Assembly: GCA_937919795.1 (NCBI GenBank)
Contig: CALFOA010000459.1
Span: forward strand, 1 to 9,827
Direction: 5' to 3'
DNA: 9,827 nucleotides
From: an uncultured Neisseria sp.
GTDB taxonomy: Bacteria; Pseudomonadota; Gammaproteobacteria; Burkholderiales; Neisseriaceae
The notes beneath the pieces were generated by a model. The model saw nothing but the letters and a program-made list of their open reading frames with translations. It had not been told where the DNA came from and did not search any database. Each line of letters starts with the position of its first letter. The stretch's first letter is position 1. The translations under genes and the position numbers were made by a program. Positions 1 through 6,837 of the stretch are shown here, piece by piece.

Positions 1-86
1 ACAGGCATTCTGCTGAAACCGCACCGCGGTTTGTCAAACCGGGCAACTTCATGCACAATGCCGTCAATAGCCACGGAGCAAGCGCC

Positions 87-881
87 ATGACCCCCATTCT
101 CGCTTTCGATATTGAAACCATTCCCGATGTAAACGGTATCCGCCTGTTGCACGATCTGCCCGCCAGCATGAGCGATCAGGAAGTAGTGTCGTTCGCCCAA
201 CAGCGGCGGCGCGCCCAAACCGGCGGTGATTTTATGCAACACCATCTGCATCAGGTGGTGGCGATTTCCTGCTGCATGCGCTGGGGACAGGAGAAAATTC
301 ACGTCGGCACCATCGGCGAATTGCACGACAGCGAAGAGACCATGATTGCCAAGTTTTTCGACTTGGTGGAAACCCATACCCCGCAATTGGTGAGCTGGAA
401 CGGCGGCGGCTTCGACTTACCGGTGCTGCATTACCGCGCGCTGATACACGGCATCACCGCCGCCCGCTATTGGGATACCGGCGAGGGCGATTTCGGCGAC
501 AGCCGCGATTTCAAATGGAATAACTACATCAGCCGCTATCACAACCGCCATTGCGATTTGATGGACTTATTGGCCTTATACCAACCGCGCGCCAGCGTAC
601 CGTTGGACGATATGGCCAAACTCTGCGGATTCCCCGGTAAGCTCGGTATGGATGGCAGCAAAGTTTGGGATGCTTGGAGCGCCGGTGAAATCAAAGATAT
701 CCGCGATTATTGCGAAACCGACGCGGCCAACACCTATTTAATGTACCTGCGCTTCCGCCTGATGAGCGGCGCACTGGACGGCGATGAATATGAGCAGGAA
801 ATCCGCCGCCTGAAAACCTATTTAAAATCAATGGCAGAAGAGAAACCTTATTGGGCGGAATTCTGCGCCGCCTGGGCTTGA
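87..881 (+). CDS. Predicted 3'-5' exonuclease, PolB-like (DnaQ/RNase H fold)
   Basis: This is a predicted DEDD-type 3'-5' exonuclease related to the proofreading domain of family B DNA polymerases (PF10108-like); it should trim DNA 3' ends in the cytoplasm with two metal ions. The three exonuclease motifs are visible: Exo I FDIET (D8, E10), Exo II in SWNGGGFDLP (N105, D110), and Exo III YCETD (Y208, D212), the DEDDy arrangement. No polymerase domain follows, so it is a stand-alone nuclease of 264 residues. I chose the ATG at 87 because GGAG lies 8 bases upstream and the motif-bearing strand begins at once; an in-frame ATG at 51 would add 12 residues that look unrelated to the fold but cannot be excluded. 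It ends 25 bases before tyrA and may be co-transcribed with it. The family assignment is firm; the cellular role and substrate are unknown. Confidence 0.88.
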   Translation: MTPILAFDIETIPDVNGIRLLHDLPASMSDQEVVSFAQQRRRAQTGGDFMQHHLHQVVAISCCMRWGQEKIHVGTIGELHDSEETMIAKFFDLVETHTPQLVSWNGGGFDLPVLHYRALIHGITAARYWDTGEGDFGDSRDFKWNNYISRYHNRHCDLMDLLALYQPRASVPLDDMAKLCGFPGKLGMDGSKVWDAWSAGEIKDIRDYCETDAANTYLMYLRFRLMSGALDGDEYEQEIRRLKTYLKSMAEEKPYWAEFCAAWA

Positions 882-906
882 TTGATTAACTCGCCACATA
901 TTCACC

Positions 907-1788
907 ATGACTCAACAACAACCGCTTAAACAAATCACGCTTATCGGGGTCGGCCTGATAGGCGGTTCTTTTGTGCTCGATTTAAAGCGGCAGGGCTTGG
1001 TGGAAAAAGTGGTCGGCATTGACCTTAACCCCGAAAATCTGGCGCGTGCGCTGGAACGCAAGGTGATTGACGAAGCTTATGAGAGCATCTGCCACGCGAG
1101 TGTAAGCGGCGCCGATTGGGTGGTGATCGCCACACCGGTGGCTACCTTGCCGGCCATCTGCCGCGCACTGGCGCCGGTGTTGTCGCCGCATACGGTGGTG
1201 AGCGATGTCGGCAGCACCAAATTATCCGCGCTGGCGGCTTTTCGCGATTATCTGCCGCAACATTTCCCCCGCTGCGTGGCCAGCCACCCGATTGCCGGTT
1301 CAGACAGGCATGGAGCGCTGGCGGCGCAATTCGGTTTGTTTCAAGACAAAAAACTGATTCTGTGCCCGCACGAGCAACAAGATTCGGCGGCTTTGCAGCA
1401 GGTGGAACAGTTCTGGCAGGCAGTTGGCGCCGAAACGCGCCAAATCAGTGCAGAAGAGCATGACCAAATTTTCGCTGCCGTTTCCCACATGCCGCATGTG
1501 TTGGCATTTTCCTTTGTTCACCAAATTGAAGACCATCCCGACGGCGCCAAATACCTCGATTTTGCCGCTTCCGGTTTTCGCGACTTCACCCGCATCGCGT
1601 CCAGCCATCCGGCGATTTGGACCGATATTTGCATGGCCAACCGCCAAAGCCTGCTGGATCTGATTGAAGGCCAATATCAACAACTGGCACGGGTGCAGGC
1701 GATGCTGGAGGCAGGTGATTCGGATGGCTTGTACCGCTATTTTGAAGAAGCCAAGCAAACGCGTGATGATTGGTTGGATAAGCAGTAG
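907..1788 (+). CDS. tyrA: Prephenate dehydrogenase TyrA
   Basis: TyrA oxidatively decarboxylates prephenate to 4-hydroxyphenylpyruvate in tyrosine synthesis. The N-terminal Rossmann fold has the dinucleotide motif GVGLIGGS (14-21), and D39 at the end of the second strand suggests NAD+ rather than NADP+. Family blocks follow: VSDVGSTK (98-105), SHPIAGSDRHG (126-136), SHMPHVLAF (194-202, with the histidines expected near the active site), and ASGFRDFTRIASSHPAIWTDI (from about 221). At 293 residues it is a single-domain enzyme with no fused chorismate mutase and no C-terminal ACT domain, so feedback inhibition through an ACT domain is not expected. The start is the first ATG before the Rossmann strand; no good Shine-Dalgarno is seen (the leader is pyrimidine rich), which may mean coupling to the upstream exonuclease gene. 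A DUS lies inside the gene at 1299-1310, encoding part of the HPIAGSDRHG block. Confidence 0.95.
   Translation: MTQQQPLKQITLIGVGLIGGSFVLDLKRQGLVEKVVGIDLNPENLARALERKVIDEAYESICHASVSGADWVVIATPVATLPAICRALAPVLSPHTVVSDVGSTKLSALAAFRDYLPQHFPRCVASHPIAGSDRHGALAAQFGLFQDKKLILCPHEQQDSAALQQVEQFWQAVGAETRQISAEEHDQIFAAVSHMPHVLAFSFVHQIEDHPDGAKYLDFAASGFRDFTRIASSHPAIWTDICMANRQSLLDLIEGQYQQLARVQAMLEAGDSDGLYRYFEEAKQTRDDWLDKQ
1299..1310 (-). repeat. Intragenic DNA uptake sequence (DUS) in tyrA
   Basis: The minus strand reads TGCCTGTCTGAA exactly. It is read through in tyrA as the end of G131 through S132, D133, R134 and the start of H135. DUS are bound by the pilin ComP during competence and are usually intergenic, so a coding copy is tolerated only where the encoded residues are acceptable. 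Confidence 0.9.
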
Positions 1789-1796
1789 GGGGTGAA

Positions 1797-1808
1797 TGCC
1801 TGTCTGAA
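1797..1808 (+). repeat. Single DUS just after tyrA
   Basis: An exact TGCCTGTCTGAA lies 8 bases after the tyrA stop codon. It has no inverted partner nearby; the next copy, at 1972, is in the same orientation. It therefore does not form a terminator hairpin locally. In principle it could pair with the minus-oriented copy at 1990-2001, competing with the compact terminator there. Confidence 0.9.
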
Positions 1809-1833
1809 AACCGATGGGGTATAGAGAAGTATG

Positions 1834-1910
1834 GGTAGGTCGGATTCTTGAATCCGACGGCCGTTGGATTGGATATAACGGTTTTGTCGGATACGAGTAT
1901 CCGACCCACC
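1834..1910. repeat. MITE-like double-hairpin element
   Basis: Two near-identical small palindromes sit about 47 bases apart. The first, 1839-1858, is GTCGGATT-CTTG-AATCCGAC; the second, 1886-1905, is GTCGGATAC-GA-GTATCCGAC. The outer ends form an inverted repeat: GGTAGGTCGGAT at 1834-1845 matches the reverse complement of 1899-1910 with one mismatch, so the whole unit of about 77 bases is a quasi-palindrome. It contains no ORF of note. Terminal inverted repeats, small size and intergenic position fit a miniature mobile or REP-like repeat. I have not seen other copies in this window, and target-site duplication is not evident. Confidence 0.55.
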
Positions 1911-1969
1911 GGTTGTATGGATGAAATTAACTCAACGCGGGTCAATAGGGAAAAGAGTAGGAAAACAAA

Positions 1970-2003
1970 AATGCCTGTCTGAAAAATTTTTCAGACAGGC
2001 ATT
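1970..2003. terminator. Bidirectional DUS-pair terminator between tyrA and htpX
   Basis: DUS copies at 1972-1983 (plus) and 1990-2001 (minus) form a perfect 34-base palindrome with A and T runs at its centre and T residues at the 3' side. It lies between the convergent tyrA and htpX genes, 17 bases beyond the htpX stop codon, and is placed to stop both. Inverted DUS pairs acting as intrinsic terminators are well known in Neisseria. Confidence 0.88.
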
Positions 2004-2020
2004 GTTGATTAAACTGGGGT

Positions 2021-2863
2021 TTACATACCTTTCAAACGCGCAATGCGGTTGTCCAAGCTCGGGTGGGTAGCCAGCAGTGAATCTTTGGCTTCACTGGCGA
2101 TGCCCATTGCGGTCATCTCTTTCGGCAAGGCGCTGGTTTCACCTTTCAGGCGTTGCAGGGCGGCGATCATTTTGGGTGCGCCCACCAGCTTAGCGGCACC
2201 GGCATCGGCACGGTATTCACGCTGGCGGCTGAACCACATTACGATAAAGCTGGCCAAGAAGCCGAACAGCAGCTGCAACACCATGCTGACGATGAAATAC
2301 ATGCCGCCGCTGGTTTCGCCGCGGTCGTTGGTGGCGACCATATTGGAAATCAGGCGGGACAGGAATACTACGAAGGTATTGACCACGCCCTGAATCAGGG
2401 TGAGGGTAACCATATCGCCGTTGCCGACGTGCGCCATTTCGTGCGCCAATACCGCTTCCACTTCGTCGCGGGTCATGTTTTCCAGCAAGCCGGTGCTCAC
2501 GGCTACCAGCGAGTTGTTTTTGCTGGCGCCGGTGGCAAAGGCGTTGGGTTCCGGCGAGTGGTAAATTGCTACTTCAGGCATTTTGATGTTCCACTGTTTC
2601 GCTTGTGCCTCTACAGTATTAAACAGCCAGTGTTCCAATTCGTTTTGCGGTTGGGTAATCACTTCCGCGCCCACTGAGCGCTTGGCCACCATTTTGGAGG
2701 TTAACAGCGAGATAATCGAGCCGGTAAAACCAATCACAGCCGAGAAGGCCAACAGGCTGCCCATATTATTGGGGTTGCCGCTGATACCGAGCAGGCTGAG
2801 GATGATGCTGATAACGATGAGTACCGCAAAGTTGGTGGCGATAAACAAGAAAATGCGTTTCAC
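2021..2863 (-). CDS. htpX: Membrane zinc metalloprotease HtpX (M48B family)
   Basis: HtpX is an inner-membrane zinc endopeptidase that degrades damaged membrane proteins, overlapping in role with FtsH. The zinc motif HEMAH is at 141-145, and the third ligand is probably E216 in [13 protein letters not shown] (212-224), the usual HtpX C-terminal block. Hydrophobic segments at about 4-26, 36-56, 153-176 and 188-211 fit a four-span membrane protein with the catalytic site on the cytoplasmic face. The length of 280 residues is normal. The start codon is GTG (minus strand at 2863), preceded by AAAGGA with a 6-base spacer; no in-frame ATG precedes the first hydrophobic segment. It follows proA on the same strand but is separated from it by a DUS-pair terminator and 297 bases, so it should have its own promoter. 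In many bacteria htpX is stress induced; no clear heat-shock sigma site is visible here. Confidence 0.95.
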   Translation of the reverse strand: MKRIFLFIATNFAVLIVISIILSLLGISGNPNNMGSLLAFSAVIGFTGSIISLLTSKMVAKRSVGAEVITQPQNELEHWLFNTVEAQAKQWNIKMPEVAIYHSPEPNAFATGASKNNSLVAVSTGLLENMTRDEVEAVLAHEMAHVGNGDMVTLTLIQGVVNTFVVFLSRLISNMVATNDRGETSGGMYFIVSMVLQLLFGFLASFIVMWFSRQREYRADAGAAKLVGAPKMIAALQRLKGETSALPKEMTAMGIASEAKDSLLATHPSLDNRIARLKGM

Positions 2864-2936
2864 GTTTTTTCCTTTTGTTGTTGTGGCGTTGTGTTTTTAT
2901 ATTCCAACGCGTATTTTCTCAAAAAGCGCGCTTTAA

Positions 2937-2967
2937 AGTATAGCGGGCGCTCCGCAAAGGTATGCAA
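2937..2967 (-). promoter_or_regulatory. Candidate htpX promoter
   Basis: On the minus strand a TATACT -10 hexamer lies at 2942-2937, about 74 bases before the GTG start, with TTGCAT at 2967-2962 as a possible -35. The spacer is 19 bases, longer than ideal. A second candidate nearer the gene pairs TTTTGA with TATAAA over a 17-base spacer, around 2895-2923. Either could drive htpX; the sequence alone does not decide. Confidence 0.35.
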
Positions 2968-3037
2968 AATTGTGACGGCATATTTTTTGCAAGCTATAGC
3001 CAGTAAAGCATAAACCTTGGTTTAGAGTAATAAAACT

Positions 3038-3058
3038 AGGAGGAGTAAGGTTTTTTTG
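3038..3058 (+). other. Orphan Shine-Dalgarno in the htpX-proA gap
   Basis: AGGAGGAG at 3038-3045 is close to a perfect anti-16S match, in an AT-rich non-coding stretch on the plus strand. The only reasonable start after it is TTG at 3056-3058. That opens a reading frame of about 42 codons which runs through the DUS hairpin and into the antisense of proA, so it is not a convincing gene. The match may be chance, the leader of a lost gene, or part of a small RNA ending at the DUS terminator. Confidence 0.25.
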
Positions 3059-3093
3059 AACTTTTTCTTTCTATTTACAGGTGCTAGTACAGC

Positions 3094-3138
3094 AAAATGC
3101 CTGTCTGAAAAGTGTTGTATCTTTCAGACAGGCATTTT
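3094..3138. terminator. DUS-pair terminator downstream of proA
   Basis: DUS copies at 3098-3109 (plus) and 3123-3134 (minus) lie within a perfect 17-base-pair stem (3094-3110 with 3122-3138) and an 11-base loop. T runs flank the stem in both directions. It begins 23 bases after the proA stop codon and should end the long minus-strand transcription unit. Confidence 0.88.
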
Positions 3139-3160
3139 ATTCGTAGCTCAGTTTATGCAT

Positions 3161-4420
3161 TTAACCGCGCACTTGGCCGTTGCCTAATACCACCCATTTC
3201 TGGCTGGTTAAACCTTGCAGACCGACCGGGCCACGCACGTGGATTTTATCGGTGGAAATACCGATTTCCGCGCCGAGGCCGAATTCGAAGCCGTCGGCAA
3301 AGCGGGTAGAGGCATTGACGATGACGCTGGCGCTGTCGACCGCGCGCAAGAAAGTTTGCGCATCGGTGTACGATTCGGTAACGATGCTGTCGGTGTGGTG
3401 CGAACCGTGGGTGTTGATGTGGCTAATCGCTTCGGCGAGGCTGTCGACCACTTTAATCGCCAATATCGGCGCGAGGTATTCAGTTTCCCAATCTTCGGGC
3501 GTGGCGGCCTTGATGTTCGGCAAAATCGCCAAGGTACGCGGGCAGCCGCGCAGTTCTACCGATTTTTCTGCGTATTTTTCGGCCAATAGCGGCAATAGTT
3601 CGGCGGCGCGCTGTTGGTGAACCAGCAGCGTTTCCATGGTGTTGCAGGTGCCGTAGCGCGAAGTTTTGGCATTAAAGGCAATGTTAACGGCTTTGTCGCG
3701 GTCGGCGGCTTGGTCGATATAAACGTGGCAGATGCCGTCGAGATGCTTAATCACCGGCACGCGTGCTTCGGCGGCGATGCGGGCCACTAGGCTTTTACCG
3801 CCGCGCGGGATGATCACGTCAATCAAATCGGGGCTTTGCAGCATGGCGCCGACACCTGCGCGGTCGGTGTGTTCGATAAAGCTCACGGCGGCGGGCGGTA
3901 GGTTACAGTCCGCCAGCGCCTGTTCAATCAGTTTGGCAATCGCCAGATTGCTGTGCAAAGCCTCGCTGCCGCCGCGCAACACGCAGGCGTTGCCGGATTT
4001 CAGGCACAAGGCGGCGGCATCTACCGTTACATTCGGGCGCGATTCGTAGATGATGCCGATCACGCCAAGCGGTACGCGCATTTTGCCGATTTGCAAACCA
4101 TTGGGGCGGCTGCGGAATTCGTCCATTTCCCCCACCGGATCGGGCAGCGCGGCAACTTGGCGCAAACCTTCGCACATGGCGGCGACGGTGTTTTCATTGA
4201 GCTTCAGGCGGTCAAGCAGGGCGCTGTCCAAACCTTTGGCGGTAGCGGCCTGCATATCGGTTTGGTTGGCGGCCAAGATTTCATTTTGATGCGCTTCAAT
4301 CAGCTCGGCCATGCGCAACAGCGCTCGGTTTTTTTGTTCGGTACCGGCGGCGGCCAGTTGGTAAAACGCGCTTTTAGCGGCGGTGGCGCGCTCGCGTACG
4401 TATTGTTCGATGTTTTGCAT
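3161..4420 (-). CDS. proA: Gamma-glutamyl phosphate reductase ProA
   Basis: ProA reduces gamma-glutamyl phosphate to glutamate-5-semialdehyde with NADPH, the second step of proline synthesis. It belongs to the aldehyde dehydrogenase superfamily. The family block [20 protein letters not shown] is at 123-142, IIPRGG at 203-208, and the catalytic cysteine is C259 in [14 protein letters not shown] (254-267). The ProA signature around [15 protein letters not shown] and the C-terminal [10 protein letters not shown] and HVRGPVGL blocks are also intact. The length of 419 residues is normal. The ATG start has no strong Shine-Dalgarno. The partner gene proB (glutamate 5-kinase), often adjacent, is not in this window on either side. 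It lies 68 bases after the DUF454 gene, with a plausible promoter in that gap and a DUS-pair terminator after it, so it could be transcribed alone or with the upstream genes. Confidence 0.96.
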   Translation of the reverse strand: MQNIEQYVRERATAAKSAFYQLAAAGTEQKNRALLRMAELIEAHQNEILAANQTDMQAATAKGLDSALLDRLKLNENTVAAMCEGLRQVAALPDPVGEMDEFRSRPNGLQIGKMRVPLGVIGIIYESRPNVTVDAAALCLKSGNACVLRGGSEALHSNLAIAKLIEQALADCNLPPAAVSFIEHTDRAGVGAMLQSPDLIDVIIPRGGKSLVARIAAEARVPVIKHLDGICHVYIDQAADRDKAVNIAFNAKTSRYGTCNTMETLLVHQQRAAELLPLLAEKYAEKSVELRGCPRTLAILPNIKAATPEDWETEYLAPILAIKVVDSLAEAISHINTHGSHHTDSIVTESYTDAQTFLRAVDSASVIVNASTRFADGFEFGLGAEIGISTDKIHVRGPVGLQGLTSQKWVVLGNGQVRG

Positions 4421-4450
4421 AATGTTTTTTCAGTGTACTGACTTGATGAG

Positions 4451-4478
4451 ATGTTAACTCAATTGACGGAATTTTCAA
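4451..4478 (-). promoter_or_regulatory. Candidate proA promoter
   Basis: In the 68-base gap upstream of proA the minus strand has TTGAAA (4478-4473) and TAACAT (4456-4451) with a 16-base spacer. This fits a housekeeping sigma promoter starting about 25-30 bases before the proA ATG. It suggests that proA can be expressed separately from the envelope genes upstream. Confidence 0.45.
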
Positions 4479-4488
4479 GGATTATTCT

Positions 4489-4851
4489 TTAAGCATCGGG
4501 TAAAGTTGCCATCCACAGGCCGCTGGCCAAGCAGATGGCCGAAGCGGTGAGGCCTATCCATAATTGATCAGGGAAACGCCAAAACATGATGGTGCAGGAG
4601 ATGGTCATCATGCCCCAAGCTAGGTATTTGGCGCGGCGCGGGATGGCGCGGCGGGTTTCCCAGTCTTCTATTATCGGGCCGAAGTGGCGGTGCTGTTTCA
4701 GCCAATGGTGGAAACGCGGCGAGGCGCGTGCCCAGCAGGCAGCGGCGAGTAATACAAACGGGGTAGTCGGCAGTACCGGCAGGAAAATGCCGATGATGCC
4801 GAGCAATAGTGAGACTGCGCCGGCGATCCAGAATAAGGTACGGGTAACCAT
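4489..4851 (-). CDS. DUF454 (YbaN-like) inner-membrane protein
   Basis: This 120-residue protein matches the DUF454/YbaN family (PF04304), small inner-membrane proteins of unknown function. The diagnostic N-terminal block GIIGIFLPVLPTTPFVLLAA (18-37) is present, followed by CWARASPRFHHWL, the usual ARxSPR-type element, and then a polar stretch (WETRRAIPRRAKYLAW). Hydrophobic segments at about 6-26, 28-40 and 78-115 suggest two to four membrane passes. The ATG at 4851 is the natural start; no clear Shine-Dalgarno is visible, and the gene begins 32 bases after the DUF1415 stop codon, so translational coupling is possible. A longer overlapping frame at 4568-5020 is a shadow without family features. 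Its place after plsC and DUF1415 suggests a shared transcript but does not reveal a function. Confidence 0.9.
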   Translation of the reverse strand: MVTRTLFWIAGAVSLLLGIIGIFLPVLPTTPFVLLAAACWARASPRFHHWLKQHRHFGPIIEDWETRRAIPRRAKYLAWGMMTISCTIMFWRFPDQLWIGLTASAICLASGLWMATLPDA

Positions 4852-4883
4852 CGTTGTATTGTTCAGGCGGGTGGATGTTGTTG

Positions 4884-5444
4884 CTATTCTTTTTCGGCTT
4901 GCGGCAGGCCGAGTTTCTGCCAGCCTTCGTGCCCCATTTCTTCCAATAAACGGATATTGCGCTCAAAAATTTCGGCCGCATCGGGAATGGCTTCGGTTGC
5001 TTTGGCGATGCTGTCTTCACGGATCAGGTGCAGGGTGGGATAGGGCGAGCGGTTGGTGTAATTGCTGATGTCTTCCGGCTCGGTATCGGCAAACTGAAAC
5101 TGCGGGTGAAAAGGGGCGATTTGGATGACGCCCTCCAAATCATTATCAAGCACGGCTTGGTCGGCGAAATCCAGCATGTCGTTGAAGGCAAAGAAGTCGC
5201 TGTATAAATCGGGGTGGATCAATAAGCTGGTTTCCACTTCTTCGGCGGGCGTTTCGGCCAGATACAGTAACTCGCGGTCGAGGTCTTCGAGAAAGCCGTC
5301 AGTATGTTTGGCGTGGCTCACCACAATGCGTACGCGGTTTTTGATATAAGGCGCTTTGGCAAACGGGCAAAGGTTAAGGCCGATGACGGCTTTTTCCAGC
5401 CATTGGCAGGTGTGGTCGATGATGAGTTGGTCGTTGGGAGCCAT
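4884..5444 (-). CDS. DUF1415 family protein of unknown function
   Basis: This 186-residue soluble protein matches the DUF1415 family (PF07209). The conserved blocks are visible: WLEKAVIGLNLCPFA near residues 16-29, with its invariant cysteine; then GVIQIAPFHPQFQFADTEPEDISNYTNRSPYP in the centre, and LHLIREDSI after it. No signal peptide or membrane span is seen, so it is probably cytoplasmic. The family has no established biochemical function; the conserved cysteine and histidine could be catalytic or metal binding, which is inference only. The ATG at 5444 has AGGA 6 bases upstream, a good ribosome-binding site. It lies 53 bases after plsC and 32 bases before the DUF454 gene on the same strand. 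Confidence 0.9.
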   Translation of the reverse strand: MAPNDQLIIDHTCQWLEKAVIGLNLCPFAKAPYIKNRVRIVVSHAKHTDGFLEDLDRELLYLAETPAEEVETSLLIHPDLYSDFFAFNDMLDFADQAVLDNDLEGVIQIAPFHPQFQFADTEPEDISNYTNRSPYPTLHLIREDSIAKATEAIPDAAEIFERNIRLLEEMGHEGWQKLGLPQAEKE

Positions 5445-5458
5445 AATGTTCCTGATTG

Positions 5459-5490
5459 AACGGCGCCGCTTGCTGAAAAGAGACGCCGTT
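5459..5490. other. Small inverted repeat between plsC and DUF1415
   Basis: AACGGCG at 5459-5465 pairs with CGCCGTT at 5484-5490 across an 18-base loop. In the direction of the operon no U run follows, so it is not a good terminator there. On the plus strand TTTT follows, but no plus-strand gene ends here. It may be a minor RNA structure or chance. Confidence 0.3.
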
Positions 5491-5497
5491 TTAAGTG

Positions 5498-6238
5498 TTA
5501 CTCGCTAAGGGTGGCTTTGGCGGCACACGGGCCTTGGCCGCTGATCAGTTGCTGTTGCGTTTCAATCCAGTTTTCGCAGCGGCTGGTGAGCTCGGGGCCT
5601 TCGCCGCTGTCGTGGGCAATCGGCTCGCCGATCACCACTTCAACGGTGCCGGGGTATTTGTAAAACGAATTGCGCGGCCAGTATTCGCCGCTGTTGAGTG
5701 CTACCGGTACCATGTCCATTTCCAACAGTTTGGCCATACGGGCGGCGCCTTGTTTGTATTTGCCGCGCTCGCCGGGCGGGATGCGGGTGCCTTCGGGGAA
5801 GATATTGATCCAGAAGCCTTCCTGTTTGCGCGCCATGCCTTGTTTCAATAATTCCTGCGTGGCTTTGGCACCGGCGGAACGGTCGATGCCGATGGTTTTG
5901 GCGATTTTCAGCCCCCAGCCGAAGAAGGGTAAGCGGAACAGTTCTTTTTTGGCAACAAATACCTGCAGCGGAAAAATTTCCTGCAAGGCCAATGTTTCCC
6001 AGCCGGATTGGTGTTTGGAACAGATAATTGATGGGCGGTTGGGGATGTTTTCTAATCCGCTTACTTTGTAGTTAAGGCCGATGATGTTTTTCAGCGACCA
6101 CAATAACAAGCGTGCCCAAGCGCGGCCGACTTTGTTGGGGCCTTGCGGGAAGGGCAGCGATAACACGGTGAAGATAAAGGCAATCGGGGCGCTGATGACC
6201 AGAATAATCCAGTAAATCAAATTTTTAATCAGTAACAT
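5498..6238 (-). CDS. plsC: 1-acyl-sn-glycerol-3-phosphate acyltransferase (PlsC type)
   Basis: This enzyme acylates lysophosphatidic acid to phosphatidic acid, the branch point of phospholipid synthesis, at the inner membrane. A hydrophobic anchor spans about residues 6-28. Acyltransferase block I is KHQSGWET (75-82); the catalytic H76 is followed after four residues by E81 rather than the common D of the HX4D motif. Block II is around VAKKELFRLPFFGW (95-108). Block III is FPEGTR (147-152), and VPVALNSGEYW contributes block IV. The length of 246 residues is normal. The ATG at 6238 has AGGA 5 bases upstream. Neisseria species carry more than one such acyltransferase (nlaA, nlaB); I cannot tell which this corresponds to, and a lyso-lipid other than LPA is possible. 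It follows gmhB by 46 bases, with a DUS in the gap. Confidence 0.9.
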   Translation of the reverse strand: MLLIKNLIYWIILVISAPIAFIFTVLSLPFPQGPNKVGRAWARLLLWSLKNIIGLNYKVSGLENIPNRPSIICSKHQSGWETLALQEIFPLQVFVAKKELFRLPFFGWGLKIAKTIGIDRSAGAKATQELLKQGMARKQEGFWINIFPEGTRIPPGERGKYKQGAARMAKLLEMDMVPVALNSGEYWPRNSFYKYPGTVEVVIGEPIAHDSGEGPELTSRCENWIETQQQLISGQGPCAAKATLSE

Positions 6239-6266
6239 GGTTTTCCTAAACAGGATATTTTGAGCG

Positions 6267-6278
6267 TTCAGACAGGCA
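6267..6278 (-). repeat. Single DUS between gmhB and plsC
   Basis: An exact DUS on the minus strand fills part of the 46-base gap between the gmhB stop and the plsC start. It has no inverted partner in the gap and forms no terminator, consistent with transcription continuing from gmhB into plsC. Confidence 0.9.
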
Positions 6279-6284
6279 TTGAGC

Positions 6285-6833
6285 TTAAGCCTGTTGCTGC
6301 ATAATGTATTGCGAAAACGCCATTAAATTATCAAACACCAGCGTGCCTTCGGGCAATTGGTCGCCTTCGTTTTGCAGCGTTTTTTGGCCTTTGCCGGTCA
6401 GCACCAGCACGCTTTTACCGCCGACGGCGGCGATGGCCTGTAAATCGCGCAGGCTGTCGCCCACCATATAAACGTCTTCGGCGCGCGCGTTGAAGCGGGC
6501 GATGATGTCTTCCACCATGCCGGGCTTGGGCTTGCGGCAGTTACATTCGTCGGCGGCGGTATGCGGGCAAAACCAGATGCCGTCTATCTGGCCGCCAGCT
6601 TGCTGCACAAGGCGGTGCATTTTGTTGTGCATCTCGTTGAGTTCTTGGATGCCGTAATACTTGCGGCCGATGCCGGATTGATTGGTGGCCACGGCCAGCG
6701 TGTAATCGGCTTGGGTGAGGAAGGCGATGGCATCCATGCTGCCCTCAATCGGTATCCATTCGTCTACCGATTTCACAAAATCGTCGCGGTCGTGGTTAAT
6801 CACGCCGTCGCGGTCGAGAATAATCAGTTTCAT
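6285..6833 (-). CDS. gmhB: D-glycero-beta-D-manno-heptose 1,7-bisphosphate 7-phosphatase GmhB
   Basis: GmhB removes the C7 phosphate of heptose 1,7-bisphosphate on the way to ADP-heptose, the donor for the lipooligosaccharide inner core. It is a HAD-superfamily enzyme: nucleophile D7 and acid/base D9 in LDRDGVIN (6-13), T50-N51 in ATNQSG (49-54), K103 in RKPKPGM (100-106), and D126/D130 in VGDSLRD (124-130). The zinc-binding loop specific to GmhB is present, with C89, H91, C97 and C99 in the CPHTAADECNC stretch (89-99). The length of 182 residues is normal. The ATG at 6833 begins 21 bases after the glycosyltransferase stop, and the only Shine-Dalgarno-like AGG upstream, 6 bases away, is part of a DUS. 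The neighbouring glycosyltransferase supports a lipooligosaccharide setting. Confidence 0.95.
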   Translation of the reverse strand: MKLIILDRDGVINHDRDDFVKSVDEWIPIEGSMDAIAFLTQADYTLAVATNQSGIGRKYYGIQELNEMHNKMHRLVQQAGGQIDGIWFCPHTAADECNCRKPKPGMVEDIIARFNARAEDVYMVGDSLRDLQAIAAVGGKSVLVLTGKGQKTLQNEGDQLPEGTLVFDNLMAFSQYIMQQQA

Positions 6834-6837
6834 ATAA

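Noticed and set aside
1..40. Partial DUS (ACAGGCA) at the left edge and two overlapping small hairpins (16-32 and 28-40)
   Set aside because: The DUS is cut by the window edge and cannot be confirmed; the hairpins have 5-7 base-pair stems and no U run, so no terminator or attenuator can be claimed.
51..86. Upstream in-frame ATG for the exonuclease
   Set aside because: The ATG at 87 has a GGAG at proper spacing and starts right at the first strand of the fold; the extra 12 residues look non-conserved.
1789..2020. Correia element or dRS3 repeat in the tyrA-htpX gap
   Set aside because: The known Correia ends and the dRS3 arms as I remember them are not present; the double hairpin there has a different sequence.
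2153..2677. Plus-strand reading frame of 174 codons opposite htpX
   Set aside because: Antisense shadow of htpX with no recognisable domain or ribosome-binding site.
3953..4441. Plus-strand reading frame of 162 codons opposite proA
   Set aside because: It is antisense to a well-supported enzyme gene, and its composition follows from the proA codons.
4568..5020. Long minus-strand reading frame overlapping the DUF454 and DUF1415 genes
   Set aside because: It is out of frame with both, has no family motif and a proline/arginine-rich shadow composition; the two overlapped genes have clear conserved blocks.
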